A DNA stretch of 64,000 bases from an uncultured Lachnoclostridium sp. GTDB taxonomy: Bacteria > Bacillota > Clostridia > Lachnospirales > Lachnospiraceae. A model generated the notes under the pieces. That model was not told where the DNA came from. It ran no database searches and saw only the letters and a list, made by a program, of their open reading frames with translations. Both the position numbers and the translations under genes were made by a program. Positions within the stretch are counted from its first letter, which is position 1; each line of letters opens with the position of its first letter. This document shows, piece by piece, positions 7,716-17,439 of this stretch. Where the stretch lies: positions 1-64,000 of the forward strand of contig CAJMFH010000014.1 in NCBI GenBank assembly GCA_905212635.1. The letters are read 5' to 3'.

Positions 7716-9197
7716 TTATCCGAGGTTTGAATACCCCATCAAATCCTGATCCACTGCTTTGGCAACTTCGCGTCCTTCGCGGATTGCCCATACGACAAGA
7801 GACTGTCCACGGTGCATATCTCCTGCTACAAACACACGGTCAGCGCTTGTTTTATACTGTCCCGGCTTCGTCGCTACATTGGTACGCTCCGTCAGTTTCA
7901 GTTCAAAATCTTTGGCGATATAATCCTGTGTTCCAAGGAATCCTGCCGCGATAAATACCAAATCCACATCCAGTACATACTCACTTCCTGCAATCTCACT
8001 CATCTTCATGCGACCGGTCTTTTCGTCTTTTTCCCAGGCAAGTTTTACACATTTTACCTGTTTGAGAACACCCTTGTCATCTTTGATAAACTCTTTGACC
8101 GTCGTCTCATAGATTCGAGGATCTTTTCCAAACACAGCGATTGCTTCCTGCTGGCCGTAATCAGTCTTTAAGACTTTCGGCCACTCCGGCCACGGATTGC
8201 TCTCCGTACGTTCTTTCGGCGGCTGTGGCATCATCTCTAACTGGACAACACTCTTTGCGCCCTGACGGATGGAAGATCCGACACAATCGTTTCCGGTATC
8301 TCCTCCACCGATAACCAGAACATTTTTCCCTTTGGCATCTACAAAATCCGTAAATTCCGGATTTAATACATGTTTGGTAACACGAGTAAGATAATCTACT
8401 GCAAAATAAATTCCTTTGGCTTCTCTGCCGGTTGCTTTGATATCACGAGGATTGGATGCACCACATGTCAAGATCACGCGGTCAAATTCCTCCAGCAGCT
8501 GTTTGGCTTTGACATCCACACCGACATTCACACCGGTCTTAAATACGACGCCTTCTTCAGTCAGCACGTTTACTTTTCTTCCAATGACAGTTTTTTCCAA
8601 TTTCATATTTGGAATACCATACATCAAAAGTCCGCCCGGGCGGTCGGAACGCTCAAACACGGTAACACTGTGTCCACGTTTGTTGAGCTGGTCAGCCGCT
8701 GCCAGTCCCGAAGGACCGGAGCCAATGATCGCTACTTTTTTTCCTGTCCGCACTTTCGGAGGTTTTGCCTCCATCAAGCCGTTGGCATAGCCGTATTCAA
8801 TAATCGCATTTTCATTTTCCTTAATCGTGACCGGACTGTCATTCAAGCCACAGGTACATGCAGCTTCACAAGGTGCCGGGCACACACGGGAAGTAAATTC
8901 AGGAAAATTGTTTGTTTTCAGAAGCCTTCCCAATGCTTCTTCGTAATTATCCAGATACAAAAGATCATTCCATTCCGGACACATATTGTTCAAGGGACAT
9001 CCCGAAGCCATTCCTCCGATCATCATGCCGGACTGACAAAACGGGACACCACAATCCATACATCTGGCTGCCTGTGCCTTTCTCTCCTCGTGAGACATCG
9101 GAACGTGAAATTCATTGAAGTTCTTTATTCTCTCAAGTGGTGTGATCTCTTTGTTTCCTTTGCGTTCATATTCTAAAAATCCGGTTGGTTTACCCAT
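7716..9197 (-). CDS. gltD: Glutamate synthase (NADPH) small subunit
   Basis: GltD passes electrons from NADPH through FAD and Fe-S clusters to GltB. The N-terminal ferredoxin-like part carries the Cys sets CMDCGVPFCQSG, SGCPLNNMCPEW and CPAPCEAACTCG. Two dinucleotide folds follow: FAD (AIIGSGPSGLAAADQL) and NADPH (VLVIGGGDTGNDCVG). The C-terminal FVAGDMHRGQSLVVWAI contacts FAD in the family. At 493 aa it has normal length. It follows gltB by about 50 nt. Confidence 0.96.
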   Translation of the reverse strand: MGKPTGFLEYERKGNKEITPLERIKNFNEFHVPMSHEERKAQAARCMDCGVPFCQSGMMIGGMASGCPLNNMCPEWNDLLYLDNYEEALGRLLKTNNFPEFTSRVCPAPCEAACTCGLNDSPVTIKENENAIIEYGYANGLMEAKPPKVRTGKKVAIIGSGPSGLAAADQLNKRGHSVTVFERSDRPGGLLMYGIPNMKLEKTVIGRKVNVLTEEGVVFKTGVNVGVDVKAKQLLEEFDRVILTCGASNPRDIKATGREAKGIYFAVDYLTRVTKHVLNPEFTDFVDAKGKNVLVIGGGDTGNDCVGSSIRQGAKSVVQLEMMPQPPKERTESNPWPEWPKVLKTDYGQQEAIAVFGKDPRIYETTVKEFIKDDKGVLKQVKCVKLAWEKDEKTGRMKMSEIAGSEYVLDVDLVFIAAGFLGTQDYIAKDFELKLTERTNVATKPGQYKTSADRVFVAGDMHRGQSLVVWAIREGREVAKAVDQDLMGYSNLG

Positions 9198-9250
9198 TTC
9201 ATCTCAACCCTTTCTATTATAAATTATTTGAAGTGATATTGCAACTATTT

Positions 9251-12200
9251 TTACGCATTTTGCTTCTGTGTCGCATAAAATGCTTCAATCAATGCCTGCT
9301 CATTGCTGAGTCCTTTTTCTTCCATGATTGCGATCTGCTGCATCATGTTTTTGTAATCATGCGGAATGATCTTTTTGAACTTCGGAAGATAATCTTTGAA
9401 GTTCTCCAAAATCTCTTTTCCTTTTTCTGAGCCGGTTGCTTTCACATGGGCTTCGATCATATCTTTCAGCTGCATAACGTCATATTTGTTGGAAACGGCT
9501 TCGGAGGAAACCAGTGCCTTGTTCAGTTTCAGATACAGATCACTGTTTTCGTCCAAAACATAAGCGATTCCACCACTCATACCAGCGGCAAAGTTTTTAC
9601 CGGTCGGTCCGAGGATAACCACGCATCCACCTGTCATATATTCACATCCGTGGTCGCCTACTCCTTCGACAACAGCATGTACACCGGAGTTTCTTACGCA
9701 GAAACGCTCGCCTGCCACACCATTGATATAAGCGGTACCACTTGTCGCACCATACAATGCCACGTTTCCGATGACAATGTTGTCTTCCGCTTTATACTGG
9801 ACATGAGAAGGTGGGAATACGATCAATTTACCACCGGACAAGCCTTTTCCGAAATAATCATTGCTGTCTCCTTCGAGCTGCAATGTCAGTCCTTTTGGAA
9901 TAAAGGCACCAAAACTCTGTCCGCCGCTTCCCTGACATTCGATCACAAACGTATCTTCTTCGACATTGTCGCCGAGCTGCTTTGTAATCTCGGATCCAAG
10001 GATCGTTCCCAGCGAACGGTCGGTATTGGTTACTTTTGCCTGAATGGTCTTTGGTTCGCCACTCTTTAAGTTTTCGGCAAATTTCTTTAAGAAAACTTTT
10101 TCATCAATCGTTTTATTTAATTTGAAATCATAAATGTCTTTGCGGTTAAATTTGTTTTTCTTTTCTTTTACAAATGGGTTGTTGATGATCGCGGACAGAT
10201 CCAGTTTGCCGGCACGTTCCATATCAAGGTCATCTCTTACCTTCAAAAGATCGGTACGTCCTACCAGTTCATCCAGTGTCTGTACTCCGAATTTTGCCAT
10301 CAACTCACGAACTTCTTCTGCGATAAACTTCATGAAGTTCTCTACGTACTCCGGTTTTCCGCGGAAACGCTTCCGAAGTTCCGGATTCTGTGTTGCCACA
10401 CCAACCGGACAGGTATCGAGGTTACATACTCGCATCATAACGCATCCCATCGTTACAAGTGGTGCTGTCGCGAAACCAAATTCTTCGGCACCAAGAAGTG
10501 CTGCTACCATGACATCGTGGCCGGTCATCAATTTACCGTCTGTCTCGATCACTACTTTCGAACGAAGTCCGTTCATCAAAAGGGTCTGATGTGTCTCTGC
10601 CAGACCAAGTTCCCAAGGAAGTCCGGCATTGTGGATAGAACTTCCCGGAGCAGCTCCGGTACCACCATCGTATCCGGAGATCAGCACAACTTCGGCTCCT
10701 GCTTTCGCTACACCGGCAGCGACGGTACCTACACCTGCCTCCGATACCAGTTTAACGGAAATTCTTGCATCCTGGTTTGAATTCTTCAAATCATAGATCA
10801 ACTGTGCCAAATCCTCGATGGAATAAATATCATGATGAGGTGGCGGCGAGATCAAGGATACACCCGGTGTCGAATGTCTCGTCTTCGCGATCCATGGATA
10901 TACTTTTTTGCCCGGAAGATGTCCACCTTCGCCCGGTTTTGCTCCCTGTGCCATCTTGATCTGAATCTCTTTGGCACTTACGAGATATCTGGAAGTTACA
11001 CCAAAACGTCCGGAAGCTACCTGCTTGATTGCGGAGCAGCGGTTTACGCCGTCTTTACCGATAGTAAGTCGCTCCAAACTCTCTCCACCTTCTCCACTAT
11101 TGGATTTTCCATGGAGATGGTTCATCGCGATCGCCAGTGTCTCGTGGGCTTCCTGTGAAATGGAACCATAGGACATCGCACCGGTTTTAAATCGTTTGAC
11201 GATCTCATCCACACTTTCTACTTTCGAAAGTGGAATTCCCTTTTTCGGGAAATTAAAGGTGAGAAGACTTCGAAGGTTCATATACAGATCCTCTCTGTCA
11301 ATCTCATTGGAATATTCTTTAAATATCTGATAGTTGCCGGTTCTTGTGGCCTCTTGCAGCAAATGAATGGTTTTTGGATTATACAAATGTTCTTCTTTTC
11401 CGCTGCGGCTCTTGTGGTTTCCAATACTATCAAGCGTAATATCCGTACCGAGTTCCAATGGATCAAATGCTTTATCATGAAGCATCTCTACCTGATTCTG
11501 AATATCTTCGATACCAAGTCCACCGATTCTGGAAACCGTTCCGGTAAAATATTTATCAATAAAATCTTTCGACAATCCGATGGCTTCGAAGATTTTTGCT
11601 CCCTGATATGATTGAATCGTGGAAATACCCATCTTGGAAGCAATCTTTACGATACCATGCAGGACTGCTGAGTTGTAATCGTCTACGGCTGCATAATAAT
11701 CTTTGTCGAGCATGCCATTGTCAATAAGTGTTTTGATCGTATCCAATGCAAGATATGGGTTGACGGCTGTCGCACCAAATCCGAGAAGGGTTGCAAAATG
11801 ATGAATTTCTCTCGGTTCTGCACTCTCTAAGATCATGGAAAGTGAAGTTCTCTTTTTCGTTGTGACAAGGTGCTGCTGCATTGCAGATACGGCAAGCAGA
11901 GCCGGGATTGCCACGTGGTTTTCATCCACACCGCGGTCGGATAAGATCAGCACATTGGCTCCCTCTTTGTAAGCACGGTCGGCTTCCAGATACAAGTGGT
12001 CGATGGCTTTTTTCAAAGACGTATTTTTATAGTAAGTGATCGGAATTACCGCAACTTTGAAGCCCTCCACTTTCATGGATTTGATTTTCAAAAGGTCGGT
12101 ATTTGTCAAAATCGGATTCTCAATCTTTAACGCATGGCAGTTTTCTGCTTTTTCTTCCAGCAGGTTGCCGGCGTCTCCGATATATACAGTAGTCGAAGTT

Positions 12201-13813
12201 ACGACTTCCTGACGGATCGCATCGATTGGCGGGTTGGTTACCTGCGCGAACAACTGCTTAAAGTAATTATACAATGGCTGTGGCTGTTTGCTGAGTGCCG
12301 CAAGCGGCGTATCATGTCCCATCGCGGAGATTGGCTCTGTTCCATTTTTTGCCATTGGAAGAATTTCATTTTTCACTTCCTCGTACGTATAACCGAATGC
12401 CTTACGTAAACGAAGACTTTCTTCATGGTTATAAGAATCTACTCGCTTATTTGGAATCGTAAGATCTTTCAAGCGAACCAGATTTGTGTCTAACCATTCT
12501 CCATATGGCTGGCTGGATGCGTATTTTTCTTTTAATTCATCGTCATCGATCAATTTCCCTTTGACCGTATCGACAAGGAGCATTTTTCCCGGACGAAGAC
12601 GGTCTTTTTTGACAACGTGTTCTTCGCTGATCGGCATTACTCCGACCTCGGAAGAAAGAATCAGCTGATCGTCGTCTGTAATATAGTATCTTGATGGACG
12701 AAGACCATTTCGGTCAAGCACGGCACCCATAATGTCTCCGTCGGAGAAAAGGATCGAAGCCGGTCCGTCCCACGGCTCCATCATGGTTGCATAATATTGA
12801 TAAAAGTCTTTTTTCTTTTCACTGATATAACGGTTATTTGCCCATGGTTCCGGAATGGTTATCATGACAGCAAGCGGAAGTTCCATCCCACTCATCACCA
12901 AAAATTCCAGCGTATTATCTAACATTGCGGAGTCCGATCCCTCGGTATTCACAACCGGAAGGACTTTGTGAAGTTCTCCTCTCAAATGATCGGATTCCAT
13001 CGTCTCTTCACGGGCGAGCATCTTATCGGCGTTACCACGGATCGTATTGATTTCTCCGTTGTGTACGATAAAACGGTTTGGATGGGCACGCTGCCAGCTT
13101 GGCTGTGTGTTCGTACTAAATCTCGAATGTACCATAGCAATTGCCGATTCATAGTCTACATCCTGCAAATCATCAAAGAACAATCGGAGCTGGGATACCA
13201 GAAACATTCCTTTGTATACGATCGTACGGCTCGAAAGAGATACTACATACGTATTTTCATTGGACTGTTCAAATACTCTTCGGGCAATATATAATTTGCG
13301 GTCAAATTCCAGTCCTTTTTCCACCTGTTCCGGTTTCTTAATGAAACACTGCATGATGTAAGGCATACATTCTACCGCTGTTTTTCCTAAAATCGAAGGT
13401 GCGATCGGCACTTTTCTCCATCCCAGAAATTCAAGACCTTCTTTATCTACAATTGTCTCAAACATTTTCTTTGCCTGATTTCTGCGAAGCTCATCCTGTG
13501 GAAAGAAGAACATTCCTACCGCATACTCTCTTTCTTCGCCAATCTCTATTCCCATCTTGGTGGCAATCTTTTTGAAGAATTTATGTGAGATCTGAAGCAT
13601 GATTCCTACTCCGTCTCCTGTCTTTCCTTCGCCATCTTTTCCAGCTCTATGCTCAAGATGTGCTACGATTTCCAACGCATTCTTGACGGTATCGTGTGTT
13701 TTCTTTCCCTTTATATTTACAATCGCTCCGATACCGCAATTGTCATGTTCAAATCTCGGGTGATACATACCGAGCGCTTTTCGCTTTGACTCTTCTACAT
13801 ATTGACCACTCAT
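9251..13813 (-). CDS. gltB: Glutamate synthase large subunit
   Basis: GltB converts 2-oxoglutarate and glutamine to two glutamates. The 1520-residue protein has a 25-residue propeptide before the catalytic Cys26 (FEHDNCGIGAIVN), a class II glutaminase domain, a central domain, an FMN-binding synthase domain (GAKPGEGGHLPG; EAGVGTVAAGVAKAGAE; SGYDGGTGAAPGSS), a 3Fe-4S cysteine cluster (CVMMRVCNLDTCPVGVA) and a C-terminal beta-helix (GXXG repeats such as GGKLIVFPPS). GGAGG precedes the ATG. The promoter and a leader terminator lie directly upstream, so the start of the gltB-gltD-glnA unit looks controlled. Confidence 0.97.
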   Translation of the reverse strand: MSGQYVEESKRKALGMYHPRFEHDNCGIGAIVNIKGKKTHDTVKNALEIVAHLEHRAGKDGEGKTGDGVGIMLQISHKFFKKIATKMGIEIGEEREYAVGMFFFPQDELRRNQAKKMFETIVDKEGLEFLGWRKVPIAPSILGKTAVECMPYIMQCFIKKPEQVEKGLEFDRKLYIARRVFEQSNENTYVVSLSSRTIVYKGMFLVSQLRLFFDDLQDVDYESAIAMVHSRFSTNTQPSWQRAHPNRFIVHNGEINTIRGNADKMLAREETMESDHLRGELHKVLPVVNTEGSDSAMLDNTLEFLVMSGMELPLAVMITIPEPWANNRYISEKKKDFYQYYATMMEPWDGPASILFSDGDIMGAVLDRNGLRPSRYYITDDDQLILSSEVGVMPISEEHVVKKDRLRPGKMLLVDTVKGKLIDDDELKEKYASSQPYGEWLDTNLVRLKDLTIPNKRVDSYNHEESLRLRKAFGYTYEEVKNEILPMAKNGTEPISAMGHDTPLAALSKQPQPLYNYFKQLFAQVTNPPIDAIRQEVVTSTTVYIGDAGNLLEEKAENCHALKIENPILTNTDLLKIKSMKVEGFKVAVIPITYYKNTSLKKAIDHLYLEADRAYKEGANVLILSDRGVDENHVAIPALLAVSAMQQHLVTTKKRTSLSMILESAEPREIHHFATLLGFGATAVNPYLALDTIKTLIDNGMLDKDYYAAVDDYNSAVLHGIVKIASKMGISTIQSYQGAKIFEAIGLSKDFIDKYFTGTVSRIGGLGIEDIQNQVEMLHDKAFDPLELGTDITLDSIGNHKSRSGKEEHLYNPKTIHLLQEATRTGNYQIFKEYSNEIDREDLYMNLRSLLTFNFPKKGIPLSKVESVDEIVKRFKTGAMSYGSISQEAHETLAIAMNHLHGKSNSGEGGESLERLTIGKDGVNRCSAIKQVASGRFGVTSRYLVSAKEIQIKMAQGAKPGEGGHLPGKKVYPWIAKTRHSTPGVSLISPPPHHDIYSIEDLAQLIYDLKNSNQDARISVKLVSEAGVGTVAAGVAKAGAEVVLISGYDGGTGAAPGSSIHNAGLPWELGLAETHQTLLMNGLRSKVVIETDGKLMTGHDVMVAALLGAEEFGFATAPLVTMGCVMMRVCNLDTCPVGVATQNPELRKRFRGKPEYVENFMKFIAEEVRELMAKFGVQTLDELVGRTDLLKVRDDLDMERAGKLDLSAIINNPFVKEKKNKFNRKDIYDFKLNKTIDEKVFLKKFAENLKSGEPKTIQAKVTNTDRSLGTILGSEITKQLGDNVEEDTFVIECQGSGGQSFGAFIPKGLTLQLEGDSNDYFGKGLSGGKLIVFPPSHVQYKAEDNIVIGNVALYGATSGTAYINGVAGERFCVRNSGVHAVVEGVGDHGCEYMTGGCVVILGPTGKNFAAGMSGGIAYVLDENSDLYLKLNKALVSSEAVSNKYDVMQLKDMIEAHVKATGSEKGKEILENFKDYLPKFKKIIPHDYKNMMQQIAIMEEKGLSNEQALIEAFYATQKQNA

Positions 13814-13864
13814 AGTAATCCTCCATTCTTGACATTAGTTTACCGCTCTAAAGCGACTTGTTGT

Positions 13865-13922
13865 AAAAAAAGAAGACGTCAAAGAAGATGTGCAATTTAG
13901 GGCACATCTCCCTTTGACGTCT
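13865..13922 (-). terminator. Intrinsic terminator in the gltB leader (attenuator candidate)
   Basis: On the minus strand a near-perfect stem of about 20 bp (arms 13902-13922 and 13874-13893; AGACGTCAAAG, then GATGTGC) is followed by seven T residues (13865-13871). It lies only a few nt after the predicted transcription start and about 55 nt before the gltB ATG, so it should end most transcripts unless relieved. No alternative antiterminator stem is evident apart from a small GTCTTT/AAAGAC hairpin overlapping the start region. Confidence 0.75.
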
Positions 13923-13934
13923 TTGTCTAAAGAC

Positions 13935-13963
13935 ATTATATAATATTTATTCTCAATAATCAA
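13935..13963 (-). promoter_or_regulatory. Sigma-A promoter of the gltBD-glnA operon
   Basis: On the minus strand TTGATT (13958-13963), a 17-bp spacer and TATAAT (13935-13940). The start point would be near 13928, directly in front of the terminator hairpin. Confidence 0.7.
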
Positions 13964-13992
13964 GTACTTTTTTGTTTTTTTAATAAAAAAGT

Positions 13993-14017
13993 TCAAAAAC
14001 TTTAAAAAACAAAGTTT
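13993..14017 (-). terminator. Weak AT-rich terminator behind argD
   Basis: On the minus strand AAACTTT and AAAGTTT (14011-14017, 13997-14003) form a 7-bp stem followed by a T-rich tract. It would separate the arginine operon from the gltB promoter, but the stem is mostly A-T and may leak. Confidence 0.4.
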
Positions 14018-14019
14018 AA

Positions 14020-15207
14020 TTACTCGAATTCTTTCAAAACTTCCGTTAAAACCTCTGCCATCTGATCTACATGTTCCTCTTTGATAACCAATGGCGGTAC
14101 AAAACGGATGACATTCGTTCCGGCGGTTAAGAGAAGAAGTCCTTTGTCCAATGCTTTCGCACAGATCTCGCCGACCGGCGCGTCACATTCAAGTCCTCTC
14201 ATCAGTCCCATTCCGCGGGCTTCTTTTGCCACTTTGCTTCCGGCTGCAATCTCATCCAGTTTTTTGCCAAGATACTCGCCGACACGATTGACATTTTCAA
14301 GAATATTCTTTTCTTTAAAAATGCGGTTTACTGCTACGACCGCTGCACTTGCGAGAGGATTTCCTCCAAATGTCGTGCCGTGGTCTCCCGGTACAAGGGC
14401 TTTGGCCACGTCTGTCTTTGCCGCAAAGGCGCCGACAACAATTCCGTTTCCAATTCCTTTTGCCATCGTTACGATGTCCGGCTGGATGCCATACTGCTGG
14501 TAAGCAAACATTTTTCCGGTTCTTCCCATACCGCACTGTACTTCATCGCAGATCATCATGATATCATGCTCGGTACAAAGGTCGCGGATTCCCTGCAAAA
14601 ATTCTTTGTCTGCCGGATAAATACCGCCTTCGCCCTGAACTGCCTCTACGATAATGGCATAGGTTTTGTCGTTAATGTAGTTCTTTACACTATCCAGATC
14701 GTTGTAATCAGCAAAATGAACACCGGAAATAAGCGGTGCAAACGGCGCACGGTATTTTTCCGTTCCGGTTACGGACAACGCCCCCATACTTCTTCCGTGA
14801 AATGCTTTATTCATAGAAATGACTTCGTGGCGTTCTTCGTGTCCCTGCATGATCGCATATTTTCTTGCCAGCTTCAAAGCACCTTCATTGGCCTCTGTAC
14901 CGCTGTTTGCCATAAACACTTTGTCCATTCCGGTCGCCTCTGCCAGACATTTTGCTGCCTGCATCAATGGCTCCGAATAGAAATAATTGGAAAAATGTGT
15001 CGCCTTGTCAATCTGGTCTTTCAGTGCATTTTTGAATTCCTCGTCACTGTAACCAAGTGCACATACGGCGATGCCTGCTCCAAAATCAAGATATTTTTTT
15101 CCTTCGGTATCTACCAGATACACGTCTTCTCCATGATCCATTGCTACCGGATACCGATTGTAGGAATGAATCAGATATTTTTCGGATTCTTCAATTAATG
15201 TATTCAT
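14020..15207 (-). CDS. argD: Acetylornithine aminotransferase
   Basis: A PLP enzyme of the class III aminotransferase fold that converts N-acetylglutamate semialdehyde to N-acetylornithine. Visible are the phosphate-binding region MANSGTEANEGALKLARKY, the Asp that binds the PLP nitrogen in MMICDEVQCGMGRTG, and the Schiff-base Lys in DIVTMAKGIGNG. The 395 aa match the family. AGGAG precedes the ATG. It is the last gene of the argCJBD unit, 12 nt after argB. Confidence 0.95.
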   Translation of the reverse strand: MNTLIEESEKYLIHSYNRYPVAMDHGEDVYLVDTEGKKYLDFGAGIAVCALGYSDEEFKNALKDQIDKATHFSNYFYSEPLMQAAKCLAEATGMDKVFMANSGTEANEGALKLARKYAIMQGHEERHEVISMNKAFHGRSMGALSVTGTEKYRAPFAPLISGVHFADYNDLDSVKNYINDKTYAIIVEAVQGEGGIYPADKEFLQGIRDLCTEHDIMMICDEVQCGMGRTGKMFAYQQYGIQPDIVTMAKGIGNGIVVGAFAAKTDVAKALVPGDHGTTFGGNPLASAAVVAVNRIFKEKNILENVNRVGEYLGKKLDEIAAGSKVAKEARGMGLMRGLECDAPVGEICAKALDKGLLLLTAGTNVIRFVPPLVIKEEHVDQMAEVLTEVLKEFE

Positions 15208-15219
15208 ACGTCTGCTCCT

Positions 15220-16122
15220 TTACTCTGTCTCATGATGGTACAAATTTGTCTCATTTCCAATAATTGCCGTTCCGATACCTTTCTTCGTATAGAACTCAAG
15301 CAGGAGACAATGTTCTCTTCTTCCGTCCAAAATATGTACACGGTTTACGCCCTGTTCTACGGCTTCAATACAGTTACGTATTTTCGGAAGCATACCGCCA
15401 CCGATAAAACCGTCCTCGATCATTTTATGCGCTTCGTCCAATGTCAGCACGGAAACGAGTGTCGATGGATCGTCCGCATCTTTGCAAACGCCTTCGATGT
15501 CTGTCATAAATACCAATTTCTCCGCTTTCATGGATTTGGCAATTGCGCAGGCAGCATCGTCCGCATTGATATTGTATGCCTTATAATCATCTCCAAGTCC
15601 GATTGGCGCAATGATCGGCACGAAATCATTTTCCAAAAGAGTGTCGATCAATTCGGAATTGACTTCTTTCACATCGCCGACGTAACCGATATCTTTGCCG
15701 TTTGCTGTCTTTTTGTCACAGCGAAGGGTTCCACCGTCTTTCCCGCTGATGCCGGCTGCTCTCACACCAAGTTTTTCCATCATCTGTACCAGATGCTTAT
15801 TTACTTTATTTAAAACCATCTCTGCCACTTCCATCGTGTCATCGTCTGTCACGCGGAGTCCTTCGACAAATTCCGGTTCTTTTCCCATCAGGCGCACCCA
15901 TTTACTGATTTCTTTTCCACCGCCATGTACAATGATCGGCTTCATTCCAACCAGCTTCAAAAGTGCCACGTCTTTGATGACACTCTGCTGTAATTTTTCA
16001 TCCAACATCGCACTTCCGCCGTATTTTACAACGACTTTTTTATTGTTGAAATCGCGGATATAAGGCAGTGCCTCGATCAATGTCTCCGCTTTTATCAATA
16101 CATCATTTAATTTATCATCCAT
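15220..16122 (-). CDS. argB: Acetylglutamate kinase
   Basis: Phosphorylates N-acetylglutamate in arginine synthesis. The amino-acid kinase fold is shown by KKVVVKYGGSAM, the substrate loop KPIIVHGGGKEIS, and NADDAACAIAKSMKAEKLVFMTD in the nucleotide-binding half. The ATG at 16122 gives 300 aa, usual for the family; an in-frame ATG at 16146 would add 8 residues but has no ribosome binding site, while AGAGG lies about 12 nt before the chosen one. Feedback inhibition by arginine is common in kinases with an N-terminal helix of this kind, an inference here. Confidence 0.94.
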   Translation of the reverse strand: MDDKLNDVLIKAETLIEALPYIRDFNNKKVVVKYGGSAMLDEKLQQSVIKDVALLKLVGMKPIIVHGGGKEISKWVRLMGKEPEFVEGLRVTDDDTMEVAEMVLNKVNKHLVQMMEKLGVRAAGISGKDGGTLRCDKKTANGKDIGYVGDVKEVNSELIDTLLENDFVPIIAPIGLGDDYKAYNINADDAACAIAKSMKAEKLVFMTDIEGVCKDADDPSTLVSVLTLDEAHKMIEDGFIGGGMLPKIRNCIEAVEQGVNRVHILDGRREHCLLLEFYTKKGIGTAIIGNETNLYHHETE

Positions 16123-16158
16123 TTTTTCTCTATGCCTCTTTTCCATATTTTTGCATTT

Positions 16159-17382
16159 TTAAGAACGGTAGTCGGCATTGATCTTAATATAATCATAGGT
16201 AAGATCACATCCCCACGCTGTCGCGCTGCATTCGCCCTGCTTCATATCACATACCAGCGTCACTTTGTCCATTCCCATCATTTCCGTAGCTTTTTCTTCG
16301 GAATAGTCGGTAAGGACACCGTCCTTGATCCAAACCATTTCCTCGCCGCCTGCCTGCAATGTCAGATCTACGACTTCCGGATCAAATTCTACACCGGCAT
16401 AGCCAAGCGCGCAAAGCACACGACCGCAGTTTGCGTCTTTCCCATAAATCGCCGTCTTTACAAGGTTTGAAGAAATCACCGATTTACTCAAAGTTACCGC
16501 ATCCTGTTTGGTCTTTGTTCCTTTTACAATCACTTCCAAAAGGCGGGTACATCCTTCGCCGTCGCCTGCCATTTTCTTAGCAAGATCGGTTGCCACATAA
16601 GAAACTGCTCCATAAAGTGCCTGATAAGCAGCCGTATCTTTTTTGATCTCCTCTGCCCCGGCTGCTCCATTTGCCAAAAGCACGCAGGTGTCATTGGTAG
16701 AAGTATCGCGGTCTACCGAGATCATATTAAAAGAATCTGCTACAATCTCGCGCAGCATTCCCTGAAGCACCTCCGGACTTACTTTTGCGTCCGTCGTAAT
16801 GACACTGAGCATCGTTGCCATATTCGGATGAATCATACCGGAACCTTTGCTCATCCCCCCGACGGTAATTGTCGTGCCGTCCTGTTCAAAGGTAACGGCA
16901 CATTCTTTCAGAATCGTATCCGTCGTCATAATGGCTCTGGCTGCGTCTTTTGCGCCCTGGCGGTCAGCTGTCAGGGCATCTTTCAAAAGCGGTGCTCCCT
17001 TGCGGATCGGTGCCATACGAAGCTGCATTCCGATGACTCCGGTGGATGCCGTCATAACTTCTTCCGGCACGATGCCAAGTACCTTTGCAATTTCCGATGC
17101 CATTTCATAATTGTACTCTTTTCCTTCTTTCCCGGTCGCCGCATTCGCAATTCCGCTGTTTAAAACGACTGCGCGGACATGATGTCCTCTCTCAACGATT
17201 TCTTTATCCCAAAGAACCGGTGCCGCCTTTACTACATTTGTAGTAAAAGTTCCGGCTGCACTTGCCGGTTCCGTGGAAAATACAAGAGCCATATCTTTTC
17301 GGTTTTCATATTTAATCCCAGCCTCTATTCCTGACGCCTCATATCCTTTTGGTGCATTGACACCACCATCGATTGTCTGCAT
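16159..17382 (-). CDS. argJ: Bifunctional ornithine acetyltransferase/N-acetylglutamate synthase
   Basis: ArgJ recycles the acetyl group from N-acetylornithine to glutamate and, in bifunctional forms, also uses acetyl-CoA. The protein self-cleaves before a Thr; the motif is visible as GMIHPNMATMLSVITTD, with the Thr of ATML as nucleophile. AAGTFTTNVVKAAPV and the oxyanion segment TASTGVIG are also present. The 407 aa are normal. The 57-nt gap to argC holds no terminator. Confidence 0.95.
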   Translation of the reverse strand: MQTIDGGVNAPKGYEASGIEAGIKYENRKDMALVFSTEPASAAGTFTTNVVKAAPVLWDKEIVERGHHVRAVVLNSGIANAATGKEGKEYNYEMASEIAKVLGIVPEEVMTASTGVIGMQLRMAPIRKGAPLLKDALTADRQGAKDAARAIMTTDTILKECAVTFEQDGTTITVGGMSKGSGMIHPNMATMLSVITTDAKVSPEVLQGMLREIVADSFNMISVDRDTSTNDTCVLLANGAAGAEEIKKDTAAYQALYGAVSYVATDLAKKMAGDGEGCTRLLEVIVKGTKTKQDAVTLSKSVISSNLVKTAIYGKDANCGRVLCALGYAGVEFDPEVVDLTLQAGGEEMVWIKDGVLTDYSEEKATEMMGMDKVTLVCDMKQGECSATAWGCDLTYDYIKINADYRS

Positions 17383-17439
17383 ACGATTTCCTCATTTCTA
17401 TAATTCTTAATTTTAACGTAACGTGTCAAATACTTCTTA

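Noticed and set aside
13874..13922. Classical ANTAR-target twin hairpins at gltB
   Set aside because: Only one long hairpin with an 8-nt loop is present; the required A1/G4 hexaloops were not found.
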